A stretch of DNA of 64,000 nucleotides from Ruminococcus flavefaciens (GTDB lineage Bacteria > Bacillota > Clostridia > Oscillospirales > Ruminococcaceae). The notes under the pieces were generated by a model that was not told the DNA's origin, searched no databases, and saw only the letters and a list, made by a program, of their open reading frames with translations. Shown piece after piece: positions 45,801-54,030 of the stretch; position 1 is the first letter of the stretch, and the number at the start of each line of letters is the position of its first letter. Made by a program: the position numbers and the translations under genes. The DNA lies in the NCBI RefSeq assembly GCF_900143025.1, contig NZ_FRCT01000001.1:372001-436000 (forward strand). Reading direction: 5' to 3'.

Positions 45801-46778
45801 AAGGTTGAGCTTTGGATACTGTGTAGCGAAAGCGTTGAACATATTCTTTATGTAGCTTTCCATACGCTGATCCATTACTGATGAGCTTACCCATGAGCCG
45901 TTATTGCTGAAGTTTGTCTTGAAGAACCAGTCAGGAGTCTGGCTGTGCCATACGAGGGTATGTCCTCTGAAAGCGATATTGTTCTTCTCAGCAAAGTCAC
46001 AGATAGATGCGCAGCGGCTGAGTGAAACCTTGACGTTTGTATCTGTTGAGCCGTTCTGAACGATAGTAGCATCAGGCTTTGTCTCGTTCTCGCACTCGAT
46101 AGCGTTATGATCCTTCAGGATGATACCTGTGATACCGCTGTTGTTTATTGTTGAGCCGTTAAAGATATTACCTACACGGAAGTAAGCACCGAATTCGTCC
46201 TTGAGTCCCTTGCCGGAAGGTGCTGCGTGTGCCTCCAGCGCAGCCTTGTCTCCTGTGATAAGGAATTCATCAAAGAAGAAATCGCCTGTAGAATCGTTTG
46301 TGATCTTGAGCTTGAACTCGTAGCTTCCTTCAGCTGCTGTGTAGTCGCCCTGGAGCTCTGTCCACTCGCCTGCGAGGACAGTCTTTGAATCGAGTTCGAC
46401 AACAGTTTCTTTCTTTGTCACTTCATCAATAGTAAGAAGTGAGAAGTGGAATCTCTCAGTTGTCTTGCTGTAAACCTTAACACTGTAAGAGTATTTATCT
46501 CCGCCAAAGAGATAGAGACCCTTTGAAGAAGCAGCACCGTCTTCAGGTGATATACGGCCTGATACCTTCATGCCTCTTGACATATCAGTGCCTGCTGCTG
46601 ACTGCGCTGTCAGTTCTACTGTTTCTCCCTCGCCGTACCAGCCTTCATAGCTGCTCTCGAAATCGTTGTGTACGATCTCGGCAGCATATGTGTGCTGTAA
46701 CATTTCGGGGAAGGCAGTCATAACTCCTGAAAGGCAGCCGGCAGCCGTAAGGCTTGCAACTAACTTTTTAACTTTCAT
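42873..46778 (-). CDS. Secreted multidomain xylanase: CBM22-GH10-CBM22-dockerin-GH43-CBM6
   Basis: 1,301 residues. Order: signal peptide (1 to about 33, ending TYAAE); CBM22-like (about 35-175); GH10 (about 190-545) with acid/base Glu in DVCNEV (about 333) and nucleophile Glu in VTELDLS (about 454); second CBM22-like (about 575-725); type I dockerin (about 748-815) with GDVNLDGVINSLD and a weaker second repeat DVDQSRTFEVND; GH43 (about 835-1165) with DPGWLVYDGRLYVY and FDPGVYYDPDTD; CBM6-like (about 1190-1301) starting YEIVQAETMS. It would cut xylan backbone and remove arabinose or xylose side groups. Modular enzymes of this sort are known from ruminococci. The dockerin lies between the two catalytic halves. 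The gene has a GAGGAGG site. Confidence 0.93.
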   Translation of the reverse strand: MKVKKLVASLTAAGCLSGVMTAFPEMLQHTYAAEIVHNDFESSYEGWYGEGETVELTAQSAAGTDMSRGMKVSGRISPEDGAASSKGLYLFGGDKYSYSVKVYSKTTERFHFSLLTIDEVTKKETVVELDSKTVLAGEWTELQGDYTAAEGSYEFKLKITNDSTGDFFFDEFLITGDKAALEAHAAPSGKGLKDEFGAYFRVGNIFNGSTINNSGITGIILKDHNAIECENETKPDATIVQNGSTDTNVKVSLSRCASICDFAEKNNIAFRGHTLVWHSQTPDWFFKTNFSNNGSWVSSSVMDQRMESYIKNMFNAFATQYPKLNLYAYDVCNEVINDGTASQGGVRPSNGNGSSKWAQVYGGNGFVEKAFTYARKYAPSTCQLYYNDYNEFANDKQNCIINTILKPLKAKGLIDGMGMQSHLNCAASNAWGDTNSYLAAMDKYLNLGLDVQVTELDLSTEGGKYTLQQQADKYKAIFKHAMDWNTQHPNGPFVSLVQVWGPNDNNSWVGTDKNSGRSNQPLLYDGSNQPKAAYSAITSLVSDSQWTTGIPYTGPRAGASGTYTPPEPPKVSDEGYWFHHTFESTSEGWTGRGSASVETSSSAKYAGSKSLYCTGRENSWNGASLALDSSIFTPGETYSFSVNAMTNQSGNTEFKFTLQYEDASGTANYVEIATGTAPKGEWVQLINKNYKLPADASNMQIYVETTDETNLCDFFIDEAIGAPAGTAIAGPGQPAITDPGTSDPGQNSNVEVTLGDVNLDGVINSLDMIPARKGLLAGSFSDSKAQQAADVDQSRTFEVNDLVLLQNFLLGKIKEFPVNKPAVPTLDTSKYEGKFSGLSLAESFKKEGENNPLYTQRFGADPGWLVYDGRLYVYTTADQFAYKNNQLIENDYSSGYINCLSTADLVNWTDHGQIPVAKTRVNGTPIARWANNAWAPDAAWKTIKGQDKFFLYFANNGSGIGVITADDPTFTKNVKDPLGHELISRSTPNSNVTWLFDPGVYYDPDTDTAIIAYGGGVPDGQAANTKQGRIAKLGDDMISIVGTPIDPGTPYLFEDSSMIKIGNTWYYSFCHNWNVPGGTSVNGQSFSNADIGYMTSTDPLKGYQYQGVVFKNTGTQRLDNGGNNHHSIIEFKGNYYVLYHSRQLEMRMGVNGGKGLNYRSPCIDKATISNGKITCSGSQKGVSQIENLNAYEIVQAETMSNQSKNISISGVGNTTVKAKKGDWIKVSGVDLKNGVSSITVKGSGNAVVKFCVGSTSGTCIGYGELNGSENELAAAENNVTGVKDIYMVFSGDCEFDYWKFS

Positions 46779-46834
46779 TATTTTCTCCTCCTCATAATTA
46801 AATTGTATATTTTTCGTTCAACGTTATGATATAT

Positions 46835-46862
46835 TTTATATCATTTTATGCTGTTATATCAA
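46835..46862 (-). promoter_or_regulatory. Candidate promoter of the xylanase gene
   Basis: On the minus strand TTGATA (46862-46857) and TATAAA (46840-46835) are separated by 16 bp, giving a leader of about 50 nt. Confidence 0.45.
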
Positions 46863-46995
46863 TTCTACTCCTTTACATTATTGTTTGCAACCCAAAAAAT
46901 AAAGATTAGGTGCACAAAATGCAGAAATGACCATTAAAATGCTGTTTTTTATGAAATTTTAGTTAAGAAATTACTATCGACAGCATAATAGTGCT

Positions 46996-47026
46996 ATTTC
47001 GTAAAATGTGTGATATTTTACGAAAT
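46996..47026. promoter_or_regulatory. Perfect 12-bp palindromic operator candidate
   Basis: ATTTCGTAAAAT (46996-47007) and its exact complement ATTTTACGAAAT (47015-47026) are separated by 7 bp and followed by TATAAT. Such symmetry in a divergent promoter region is typical of a dimeric repressor or activator site. AT-rich arms and no T run make a terminator unlikely. The regulator is not encoded nearby. Confidence 0.55.
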
Positions 47027-47383
47027 ATGTTATAATTATTTTGCTGTATGAGTGATCGGCAAGCAGGCGTAAATGTGGTAATATAGCTGAAAATACAATG
47101 ATTTCATATTCGTGGTAAAACTGTACAAAAAAGTGAGATCAGAGGTGTCCGAAGCGGAAAAACCATGTTTTAAATTACCACAAGTTAACGGTGCCAGTAT
47201 TTGTTATGGTAAAAATATGACACTGCAATACGCCGCAAATCTTGGTTACTGTCATTTTTTGAACTTATGGTGTGAATTATTATGACATTAGGTGTAGTTT
47301 GATAGAAAAGTTCATATTTAAATGGTATCATATAGACTATAATACCACATTTGTGCTAAGACATTTTACAAGGAGTGAAAATA

Positions 47384-49684
47384 ATGAAGGTTTCCGACGG
47401 ATTCTGGCTGAACAAAAATGGCTATAACGTACACTGGGCAGTCCAGATCTATGAAGCGGAAGCGGACGACTGCGGTGTAACGGTATATGCGTCTACACAG
47501 TGGATATCAAATAAGGGCATGACTCTCGGAGGTCCTATGCTCACTGTCCGCTTTACGTCCACCCTCGAAAACAGTATTAAAGTTACCATAAGTCACTTCA
47601 GCGGAAGCAGAGAAAAACAGCCTTCATTCCCCATAAATGAGGACAGCGGCATGAGACCTGTTATAAACAGGCTCAGCGAAGGCGGCTATGAGCTCATATC
47701 AGGCGATACCTCGGTCAGGATAGGCAGCGAGGGGAAGGAGTGGGATATATCATACTATTACCGCGGAAAGCTCCTTACAAGAAGCGGCTGGCGTACTACC
47801 TCGGTCATTACCGAGGAGGACTGGCACAGAGAGCGTGAATGCTTCGGGGAGCGGTTTTTTGCCCAGTCCGATAACGGGGGAGGTACCTTTATACGTGAGA
47901 TGCTGAACATTTCCGTTGGGGAGTATATCTACGGATTCGGCGAAAAGTTCACCACATTTGTGAAAAACGGTCAGACTGCTGAGATATGGAACAATGACGG
48001 CGGCACCTGTACGGAGCAGAGCTATAAATCGGTGCCGTTTTTCGTTTCGTCAAGGGGCTACGGAGTTTTCGTCAATCAGACGGAAAAGGTAGTTTTTAAC
48101 GTGGCTGACGAAAATGTTACAAAAACTGCTTTTACGGTGCAGGGGGAGTCGCTGGAGTATTTTATCTTCGGCGGCGACAATATAGCTGAGGTCATAAGCC
48201 GATATACAGCCCTTACAGGCAGACCTGCACTTCCTCCGCCCTGGTCCTTCGGACTGTGGCTCTCCACTTCTTTTACTACGGATTACGATGAGGAGACTGT
48301 AAATAAGTTCATAGACGAGATGAGCAGGAGGAATATCCCGCTTGATGTTTTCCACTTTGACTGCTTCTGGATGAAGGAGTTCGAGTGGTGCAGCTTTGAG
48401 TGGGACAAGAGGAAATTTCCCGAGCCCGAAGCCATGCTTGCAAGGCTGAAAGAAAAGGGCTTGAAGATATGCGTGTGGATAAACCCGTATATTGGGCAGA
48501 AAGCTCCTGTTTTCAGGGAGTGCGCGGAAAAGGGCTATTTCATAAGAAACAGGGACGGCTCGGTATTCCAGTGCGATATGTGGCAGCCGGGAATGGCTCT
48601 CATAGACTTTACAAATCCTGAGGCGAGAGAGTGGTTTTCGGCTAAAATACGCGGACTTGCGCAAATGGGCGTAGATGCGGTAAAGACGGATTTCGGCGAG
48701 AGGATACCAACAGATGTGTGCTATTTCGACGGCTCAGACCCTTTCAAGATGCATAATTTCTACTCGTATCTGTATAACAGGACAGTGTATGAAGCCTTGA
48801 AAAACGCTAAGGGAAGCGGCTGCCTTTTTGCCCGTGCTGCTACCGCAGGCTGTCAGCAATTCCCTGTACACTGGGGCGGAGACTGCTTCTCGGACTATGA
48901 GTCCATGTGGGAGACTCTCCGCGGAGGACTTTCGCTGTGTATGTCGGGATTTGGATTTTTCTCCCATGATATAGGCGGATTCGAGGCGGAGGGAACTCCC
49001 GACCTTTACAAGCGTTGGACGGCATTCGGGCTTATGTCCACACATTCCCGTTATCACGGAAACAGCTCTTACCGTGTGCCGTGGCATTTTGACGAGGAGA
49101 GCTGCGATGTTTCGCGGCATTTCGTAAAGCTCAAGGGCAGACTCATGCCCTATCTGTGGTCAAATGCGGTCATTACCCATAAAACGGGCGTTCCTATGAT
49201 GAGGGCTATGGCTGTGGACTTTACAAACGACAGAAGTGCGCTTACCGTTGATACTCAGTATATGCTGGGTGAGGCATTGCTGGTTGCTCCTGTTTTCAGC
49301 GAAGACGGGGAGTGCAGCTTTTATCTGCCTGCTGTGGGCGTATGGACCGATATACAGACAGGCGAGGAGCTGAGCGGCGGCTGGTATACAAGGAAATACG
49401 ATTATTTCGGTATGCCACTTATGGCAAGACCGCGTTCAATTATCGTTTACGGCGATTTCAAGGGAACTGCGGACTATGATTATGCCGATAATATGCATAT
49501 CGTGGTCTATGGACTCGGTGAGGGCGATACTGCGGAGACCTGCGTTTATGACCGTGACGGAGAAAAGTCTGCGGAGATAAGGGCGGAGCGCAGAGGAGAG
49601 ACTGTGCATATCTTTGTATCGGGTACGGATAAGCCTTTTACCGCAGAAAGTGCTCAGGGTTTGGGAATAGTGCTGAATAATTGA
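47384..49684 (+). CDS. GH31 alpha-xylosidase (YicI-like)
   Basis: 766 residues from the ATG at 47384 with AAGGAG 8 bp upstream; a GTG at 47375 overlaps this site. No signal peptide, so the enzyme is cytoplasmic. The N-terminus KVSDGFWLNKNGYNVHWAV resembles YicI. The nucleophile Asp is in VKTDFGERIPTD (about residue 435) and the acid/base Asp in GGDCFSDYESM (about residue 500), spaced as in YicI. It would release alpha-xylose from the non-reducing end of imported xyloglucan oligosaccharides. It is transcribed away from the xylanase gene; no sugar importer lies close by. Other GH31 activities (alpha-glucosidase) are less likely. Confidence 0.92.
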   Translation: MKVSDGFWLNKNGYNVHWAVQIYEAEADDCGVTVYASTQWISNKGMTLGGPMLTVRFTSTLENSIKVTISHFSGSREKQPSFPINEDSGMRPVINRLSEGGYELISGDTSVRIGSEGKEWDISYYYRGKLLTRSGWRTTSVITEEDWHRERECFGERFFAQSDNGGGTFIREMLNISVGEYIYGFGEKFTTFVKNGQTAEIWNNDGGTCTEQSYKSVPFFVSSRGYGVFVNQTEKVVFNVADENVTKTAFTVQGESLEYFIFGGDNIAEVISRYTALTGRPALPPPWSFGLWLSTSFTTDYDEETVNKFIDEMSRRNIPLDVFHFDCFWMKEFEWCSFEWDKRKFPEPEAMLARLKEKGLKICVWINPYIGQKAPVFRECAEKGYFIRNRDGSVFQCDMWQPGMALIDFTNPEAREWFSAKIRGLAQMGVDAVKTDFGERIPTDVCYFDGSDPFKMHNFYSYLYNRTVYEALKNAKGSGCLFARAATAGCQQFPVHWGGDCFSDYESMWETLRGGLSLCMSGFGFFSHDIGGFEAEGTPDLYKRWTAFGLMSTHSRYHGNSSYRVPWHFDEESCDVSRHFVKLKGRLMPYLWSNAVITHKTGVPMMRAMAVDFTNDRSALTVDTQYMLGEALLVAPVFSEDGECSFYLPAVGVWTDIQTGEELSGGWYTRKYDYFGMPLMARPRSIIVYGDFKGTADYDYADNMHIVVYGLGEGDTAETCVYDRDGEKSAEIRAERRGETVHIFVSGTDKPFTAESAQGLGIVLNN

Positions 49685-49754
49685 TTTTTCCCTTTACATT
49701 TCGTAAGGATTGTGGTAAAATTATTTTCAGATGTAAACGAAAGGAAGGGATACG

Positions 49755-50945
49755 ATGACGGAATTTGATGATACATCAGATCAGAGAGCGCAGTTCGCAG
49801 CCCTTAATCATGAAATATATAATCTTACGAAGCAGCTTGAGGCTAAGGAAAGGGAATATCTCGACTCTACAAAGACCGATCTGTATGACCCTTTCAAAAA
49901 TCCTACGGAGTTCCGATGGTACAGAGATGACTATTCGGAGATACTTCCGTGGATAACGATGCCCGAATTTTCGGTGCCGTTTGAGCCCGCAAAGGTGGAA
50001 AAGTCGGCGATACGGCGATATTACAACATCGGCGGATTCACGATGCTGTTTCAGTTCCTCGCTTCTAATCTTCTGGCTCTGGGACTGATCTACCTTATTA
50101 AGTATATACTCGCTGCGGTAAATCCCGATGCTTCGGCAGGATCGATATCTCATTATATTAGCAGGAGCTCCATATTCCCTGCAATAAATATGATAACCTA
50201 CCTTGTGGCAAATATAGGCTTTGCGTTCATAGGATTAAAATGGGCAAAAATAAAATCCTCGTTTATGATAAAGACCAAGGAGCTGGGCTTCGGCGATATA
50301 TTGAAGTATTGCTTGTCGGGACTGTTCATATGGGTAGTTGCGGCGTATTTATCGTCGGGGATAGAGGATATCTTTTCGCAGTACGGCTTCACTACCGATG
50401 TCATGGAAGAAGATTACGGCAAAACAGGTATTGGCTTTGCGGTAATGACTGTATACAGCTGTATTATCGCTCCTGTAACGGAGGAGATATTCTTCCGCGG
50501 TGCGCTTATGAAGATATTCTCGAAATCAAATCAGCATTTCGGAATAATGGCTTCGGCTGTGTTCTTCGGACTTGCTCACGGCAATCTGCCGCAGTTCATG
50601 CTGGCATTCCTCATCGGTATATTCTTCGGACATATTGATATGAAGCATAATTCAATAGTCCCGTCGGTTATCGTCCATATATTTATCAATTCTATGGTAA
50701 CTGTGGTCTCTCTGGTGAAGGACGAGAATATGCTCATGGCTGGACTTACACTGCTTATGTTTGCGGCTGCGATAGTCGGACTTGTAATGCTTATCCTGTT
50801 CAGAAAGGAATGTAAGCTGCCTGTTTCAACACCTGCACAGACACGCAGAGGCTTTGCTATCGCAAAGACTTCCGTGGGCTGTATAATCGCATTTGCGGTG
50901 CATTTAGGATATCTTGCACTGCTTATCATCTCTACAAAAAAATAG
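49755..50945 (+). CDS. CPBP-family intramembrane protease
   Basis: 396 residues with about eight membrane segments after a charged, coiled N-terminal region of about 95 residues. The CPBP (Abi/CAAX protease-like) motifs are intact: EEIFFRGAL (EExxxR), FGLAHGN (FxxxH) and HIFIN (HxxxN). These form the glutamate/histidine site of Rce1-type proteases. Bacterial members are linked to bacteriocin immunity and to maturation of prenylated or peptide products. No bacteriocin gene is visible. The ribosome site AAGGAAGG is well placed. A second CPBP gene lies convergent to it. Confidence 0.88.
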   Translation: MTEFDDTSDQRAQFAALNHEIYNLTKQLEAKEREYLDSTKTDLYDPFKNPTEFRWYRDDYSEILPWITMPEFSVPFEPAKVEKSAIRRYYNIGGFTMLFQFLASNLLALGLIYLIKYILAAVNPDASAGSISHYISRSSIFPAINMITYLVANIGFAFIGLKWAKIKSSFMIKTKELGFGDILKYCLSGLFIWVVAAYLSSGIEDIFSQYGFTTDVMEEDYGKTGIGFAVMTVYSCIIAPVTEEIFFRGALMKIFSKSNQHFGIMASAVFFGLAHGNLPQFMLAFLIGIFFGHIDMKHNSIVPSVIVHIFINSMVTVVSLVKDENMLMAGLTLLMFAAAIVGLVMLILFRKECKLPVSTPAQTRRGFAIAKTSVGCIIAFAVHLGYLALLIISTKK

Positions 50946-51023
50946 ATATTGTCTATTAGTCATAGCGTTTCTGAAGGTATTGTCGGAAATGCTATGGCTT
51001 TTTTATTTTTAGGTCTTATGTGT

Positions 51024-51117
51024 CCTTCTATAATAGGGCATAAAAAAAGAAAAAATCAATGGAAAACCATTGATTATCAAGAAAATATTTTTTTAATTCT
51101 ATGTTTTGAACAAAAGC
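51024..51117. repeat. 90-bp hairpin element, copy 2
   Basis: Shares CTATAATAGGGC, the hairpin AATCAATGG-AAAA-CCATTGATT (51054-51075), an A/T tract and TTCTATGTTTT with copy 1 at 13578-13667. Like copy 1 it lies between convergent genes. Confidence 0.6.
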
Positions 51118-51151
51118 AAAGGCGGTGTTTTGTTTAAAACGGCGACAAAAA

Positions 51152-51178
51152 GGAACGCCGAGGACGGCGTTCCCCTGA
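51152..51178 (-). terminator. Terminator of the minus-strand CPBP gene
   Basis: Stem GGAACGCCG / CGGCGTTCC. On the minus strand it ends in TTTTTG, 12 bp after the stop codon. Confidence 0.75.
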
Positions 51179-51189
51179 TTTGCTTTGGT

Positions 51190-52173
51190 TTATTCTGTTT
51201 TGGGGGCAGGTTCGGAGTTCTGAGTTTTTCTGTAAAGTGCAAATGCTGTCAGGGCAACGCCTATCGAAAGTATTAAGGTGGTGAAGATACTGCCCTCTAT
51301 TCCGAATTCGCCGCCTGTAAGAAAGGCTTTGTCGGATATCTGTGTTGTGCGGAACAAAGACTCGGTATCTCCCGAGCCGCTTACGCTTATGCCGTAGATA
51401 TTACCCTGTGTGAAGTTCCATATGGAATGGATAGCGCATACTCCCCATATATTATCGAAGAGCATCATGTAAAATGCGGCAAATACGCCGAAAAGTGCAA
51501 GGTTTATGAATGGGACGACTCCGAAGCCCGGATTTGCGGCGTGGGCAAGGGCAAAGGCTGCTGCGCTTATTCCTACGGCTATAGCGGTATGGTGTCCGCC
51601 TCCGCCTATGGAGTTCATAAGGTATCCGCGGAAAATGAATTCCTCGCTCATGCCCTGTACGAAAAATCCCAGCAGGAACAGTGCAAGTATCTTGTAATCA
51701 ATGCTGTCGCACAGCTTTATGCTGTTTGCGCCAAATGCAACGCTTAGGAGAGTTATGGCGCTCATCATGGCTATGCCTATCAGGAGTCCGATAAGATAGT
51801 GTGGGATAAGTCCCTTTTTTCTGGCGCCCATTGAGCGGACAGGTCTCATTTCAACACAGCGGCAGTAGAATATTGCACCGATAGTTCCGAATATGGTGGA
51901 CAAAAGTGAAGGTATCATTACCTTTGGAACGGCGGATACCTTGGTGGCTATCTTCATCGACTCTGTTAAATTGAATTTTTCCGTGTTATCAAGATATCCC
52001 TGTTTCCTCATTTCTTCAATCATGGGCTTGGTGGTTATTATGGAAGGTATAATGGATTCAAGCAGGAATATTACGCCGAATACTACTATAAATGCAAGCA
52101 GTATCGCAGTCAGTTTTTTTGAAGTGTGTGTGTGTGACGCTTCGTCAAACATTTTGGGTCTGTAATCGAACAT
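51190..52173 (-). CDS. CPBP-family intramembrane protease
   Basis: 327 residues with about eight membrane segments. CPBP motifs are EEFIFRGYL, FALAHA and HSIWNF. The N-terminus (HTHTSKKLTAILLAF) is short compared with the neighbour at 49755, and the two proteins are not close paralogues outside the motifs. The family may process peptides or lipopeptides, or give immunity to bacteriocins. It is convergent with the first CPBP gene and divergent from the ABC exporter genes at 52297. A GGAGG site precedes the start on the minus strand. Confidence 0.87.
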   Translation of the reverse strand: MFDYRPKMFDEASHTHTSKKLTAILLAFIVVFGVIFLLESIIPSIITTKPMIEEMRKQGYLDNTEKFNLTESMKIATKVSAVPKVMIPSLLSTIFGTIGAIFYCRCVEMRPVRSMGARKKGLIPHYLIGLLIGIAMMSAITLLSVAFGANSIKLCDSIDYKILALFLLGFFVQGMSEEFIFRGYLMNSIGGGGHHTAIAVGISAAAFALAHAANPGFGVVPFINLALFGVFAAFYMMLFDNIWGVCAIHSIWNFTQGNIYGISVSGSGDTESLFRTTQISDKAFLTGGEFGIEGSIFTTLILSIGVALTAFALYRKTQNSEPAPKTE

Positions 52174-52296
52174 TCAAACACCTCCGATATTTATTTTACT
52201 ATAGTATACGGGACTTGTCAAGGCGTCTGCTTATTTGACATTTCGGCTTGAAAATGTTAGAATGTAAGTTAGACTATATTTAAAACAGAAAGGGGA

Positions 52297-54030
52297 ATGC
52301 CGATGTATAAAACTATTTTTTCAAACATCGGAAAGTACAAAAAACAGGCGATACTTTCACCTGTGACCATTATCGGCGAGGTGCTCATGGAAGTGCTTAT
52401 CCCTATGGTAATGGCTCTCATTATCGACAACGGCGTCAAAAAGGGGGATGTCGGCTACGTTGCGAAAATGGGCGGACTCATGGTGCTCATGTCTGTGTTT
52501 TCGCTGTGCTTCGGAGCACTTGCGGCAAGATTCAGCGCTGTTGCGGCTATGGGATTAGCAAAAAATCTCAGAAGTGCGCTTTTCAGGAAGGTGCAGGACT
52601 TTTCCTTTGCAAATGTGGATAAGTTCTCAACGGCTTCGCTGACAACAAGGCTCACCACCGATGTTACAAACATTCAGAATGCGTTTATGATGTTCATTCG
52701 TATGGCTTTTCGTTCGCCTATAATGCTCGTATGTGCGACTATTATGGCTGTAAGGCAGAATGCAAGGCTCTCTCTGGTGTTCCTGTTTGCGATACCTGTG
52801 CTGGCTTTTGCGGTGTTCTTCATTATCTCGAAGGCTCACCCGCGCTTCGGAAAAATGCTGAAAAAGTACGATGACATGAACGGAAAGATACAGGAAAACC
52901 TTATCGGTATCCGCGTAGTAAAGGCTTTTGCCCGTGAGGAGCATGAGAAGAAGAACTTTGAGGAGAATACCGACAGTGTACGCCGTGCGCAGTTTGCCGC
53001 TGAAAAGCTGGTAATACTCAATATGCCTATCATGCAGCTGGTAATGTATGCGAGCATCACGGCTATACTCTACTTCGGCGGTCATATGGCTGTCAACGGG
53101 AATATTAAAACAGGCGAGCTTTCAAGCTTTATCATGTACGTCGGACAGATACTCCTGTCACTTATGATGATATCAATGCTCTTTATAACCTTCGTTATTT
53201 CAAGAGCTTCTATACAGCGTATATACGAGGTTCTTGCGGAAGAGCCTACTATCAAGGACTCAGAGGCTTCTCAGGTATCTGCTGAGGACGGCTCTGTGCG
53301 CTTTGAGGATGTAAGCTTCAGCTATTATGATGATATGGATAATCTTGCCCTTGACAGTATAAATCTTGACATAAAATCGGGCGAAACTATCGGTATCATA
53401 GGTGGTACAGGTTCGTCAAAGACCTCGCTGGTACAGCTTATCCCTCGTCTTTACGATACAACAAAGGGCAGAGTTATTGTTGGAGGTCACGATGTTAAGG
53501 AGTATGCTCTGGAAACTCTGAGAAATCAGGTCGCTATGGTCTTGCAGAAAAATGTGCTCTTTTCGGGCACTATCAGGGATAATCTCCGCTGGGGAAACGC
53601 AGAGGCTACAGATGAGGAGATAATCGACGCCTGTAAGTCCGCCTGCGCTCATGATTTCGTTATGAGTTTCCCAGATGGCTATGATACGGACTTAGGACAG
53701 GGCGGTGTAAACGTTTCGGGCGGACAGAAGCAGAGACTGTGTATCGCCCGTGCCCTTCTCAAAAAGCCTAAGATAATCATTCTCGACGATTCCACAAGCG
53801 CTGTGGATACCGCTACGGACAGTAGTATCAGAAAGGCTTTCAGCGAAAAGCTTGCCGATACTACCACTATAATTATTGCTCAGCGTATTTCCTCTGTTAT
53901 GGACGCTGACCGTATAATCGTCATGGACGGCGGCAAAATAACAGATGTGGGCACACACGAACAGCTTATGCAGACAAGTGAGATATACCGTGAGGTATAT
54001 GACTCACAGCAGAAAGGAGCTGATGAATAA
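52297..54030 (+). CDS. Heterodimeric ABC exporter, subunit with degenerate catalytic site
   Basis: 577 residues: six membrane segments (about 1-320) and a C-terminal ATPase. The Walker A reads GGTGSSKTS, with Ser in place of the usual last Gly before Lys; Walker B is followed by Asp (IIILDDSTSAVD) instead of the catalytic Glu; the signature is VSGGQKQR. This combination marks the non-catalytic half of asymmetric type IV exporters such as BmrCD, LmrCD and TM287/288, which export drugs or lipids. It overlaps its partner by one base (TAATG). The substrate is unknown. Confidence 0.9.
   Translation: MPMYKTIFSNIGKYKKQAILSPVTIIGEVLMEVLIPMVMALIIDNGVKKGDVGYVAKMGGLMVLMSVFSLCFGALAARFSAVAAMGLAKNLRSALFRKVQDFSFANVDKFSTASLTTRLTTDVTNIQNAFMMFIRMAFRSPIMLVCATIMAVRQNARLSLVFLFAIPVLAFAVFFIISKAHPRFGKMLKKYDDMNGKIQENLIGIRVVKAFAREEHEKKNFEENTDSVRRAQFAAEKLVILNMPIMQLVMYASITAILYFGGHMAVNGNIKTGELSSFIMYVGQILLSLMMISMLFITFVISRASIQRIYEVLAEEPTIKDSEASQVSAEDGSVRFEDVSFSYYDDMDNLALDSINLDIKSGETIGIIGGTGSSKTSLVQLIPRLYDTTKGRVIVGGHDVKEYALETLRNQVAMVLQKNVLFSGTIRDNLRWGNAEATDEEIIDACKSACAHDFVMSFPDGYDTDLGQGGVNVSGGQKQRLCIARALLKKPKIIILDDSTSAVDTATDSSIRKAFSEKLADTTTIIIAQRISSVMDADRIIVMDGGKITDVGTHEQLMQTSEIYREVYDSQQKGADE

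Larger units (their letters stand above)
46779..47383. other. Divergent control region between the xylanase and alpha-xylosidase genes
   Basis: 605 bp of AT-rich DNA without a credible gene. It holds a candidate minus-strand promoter (46835-46862), a perfect 12-bp inverted repeat (46996-47026) followed by TATAAT at 47031, and several GTGGTAA/TTACCAC-type sequences (near 47074, 47114, 47177 and, shorter, 47343). TATAAT at 47338-47343 may serve the GH31 gene but has no clear -35. Confidence 0.7.
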
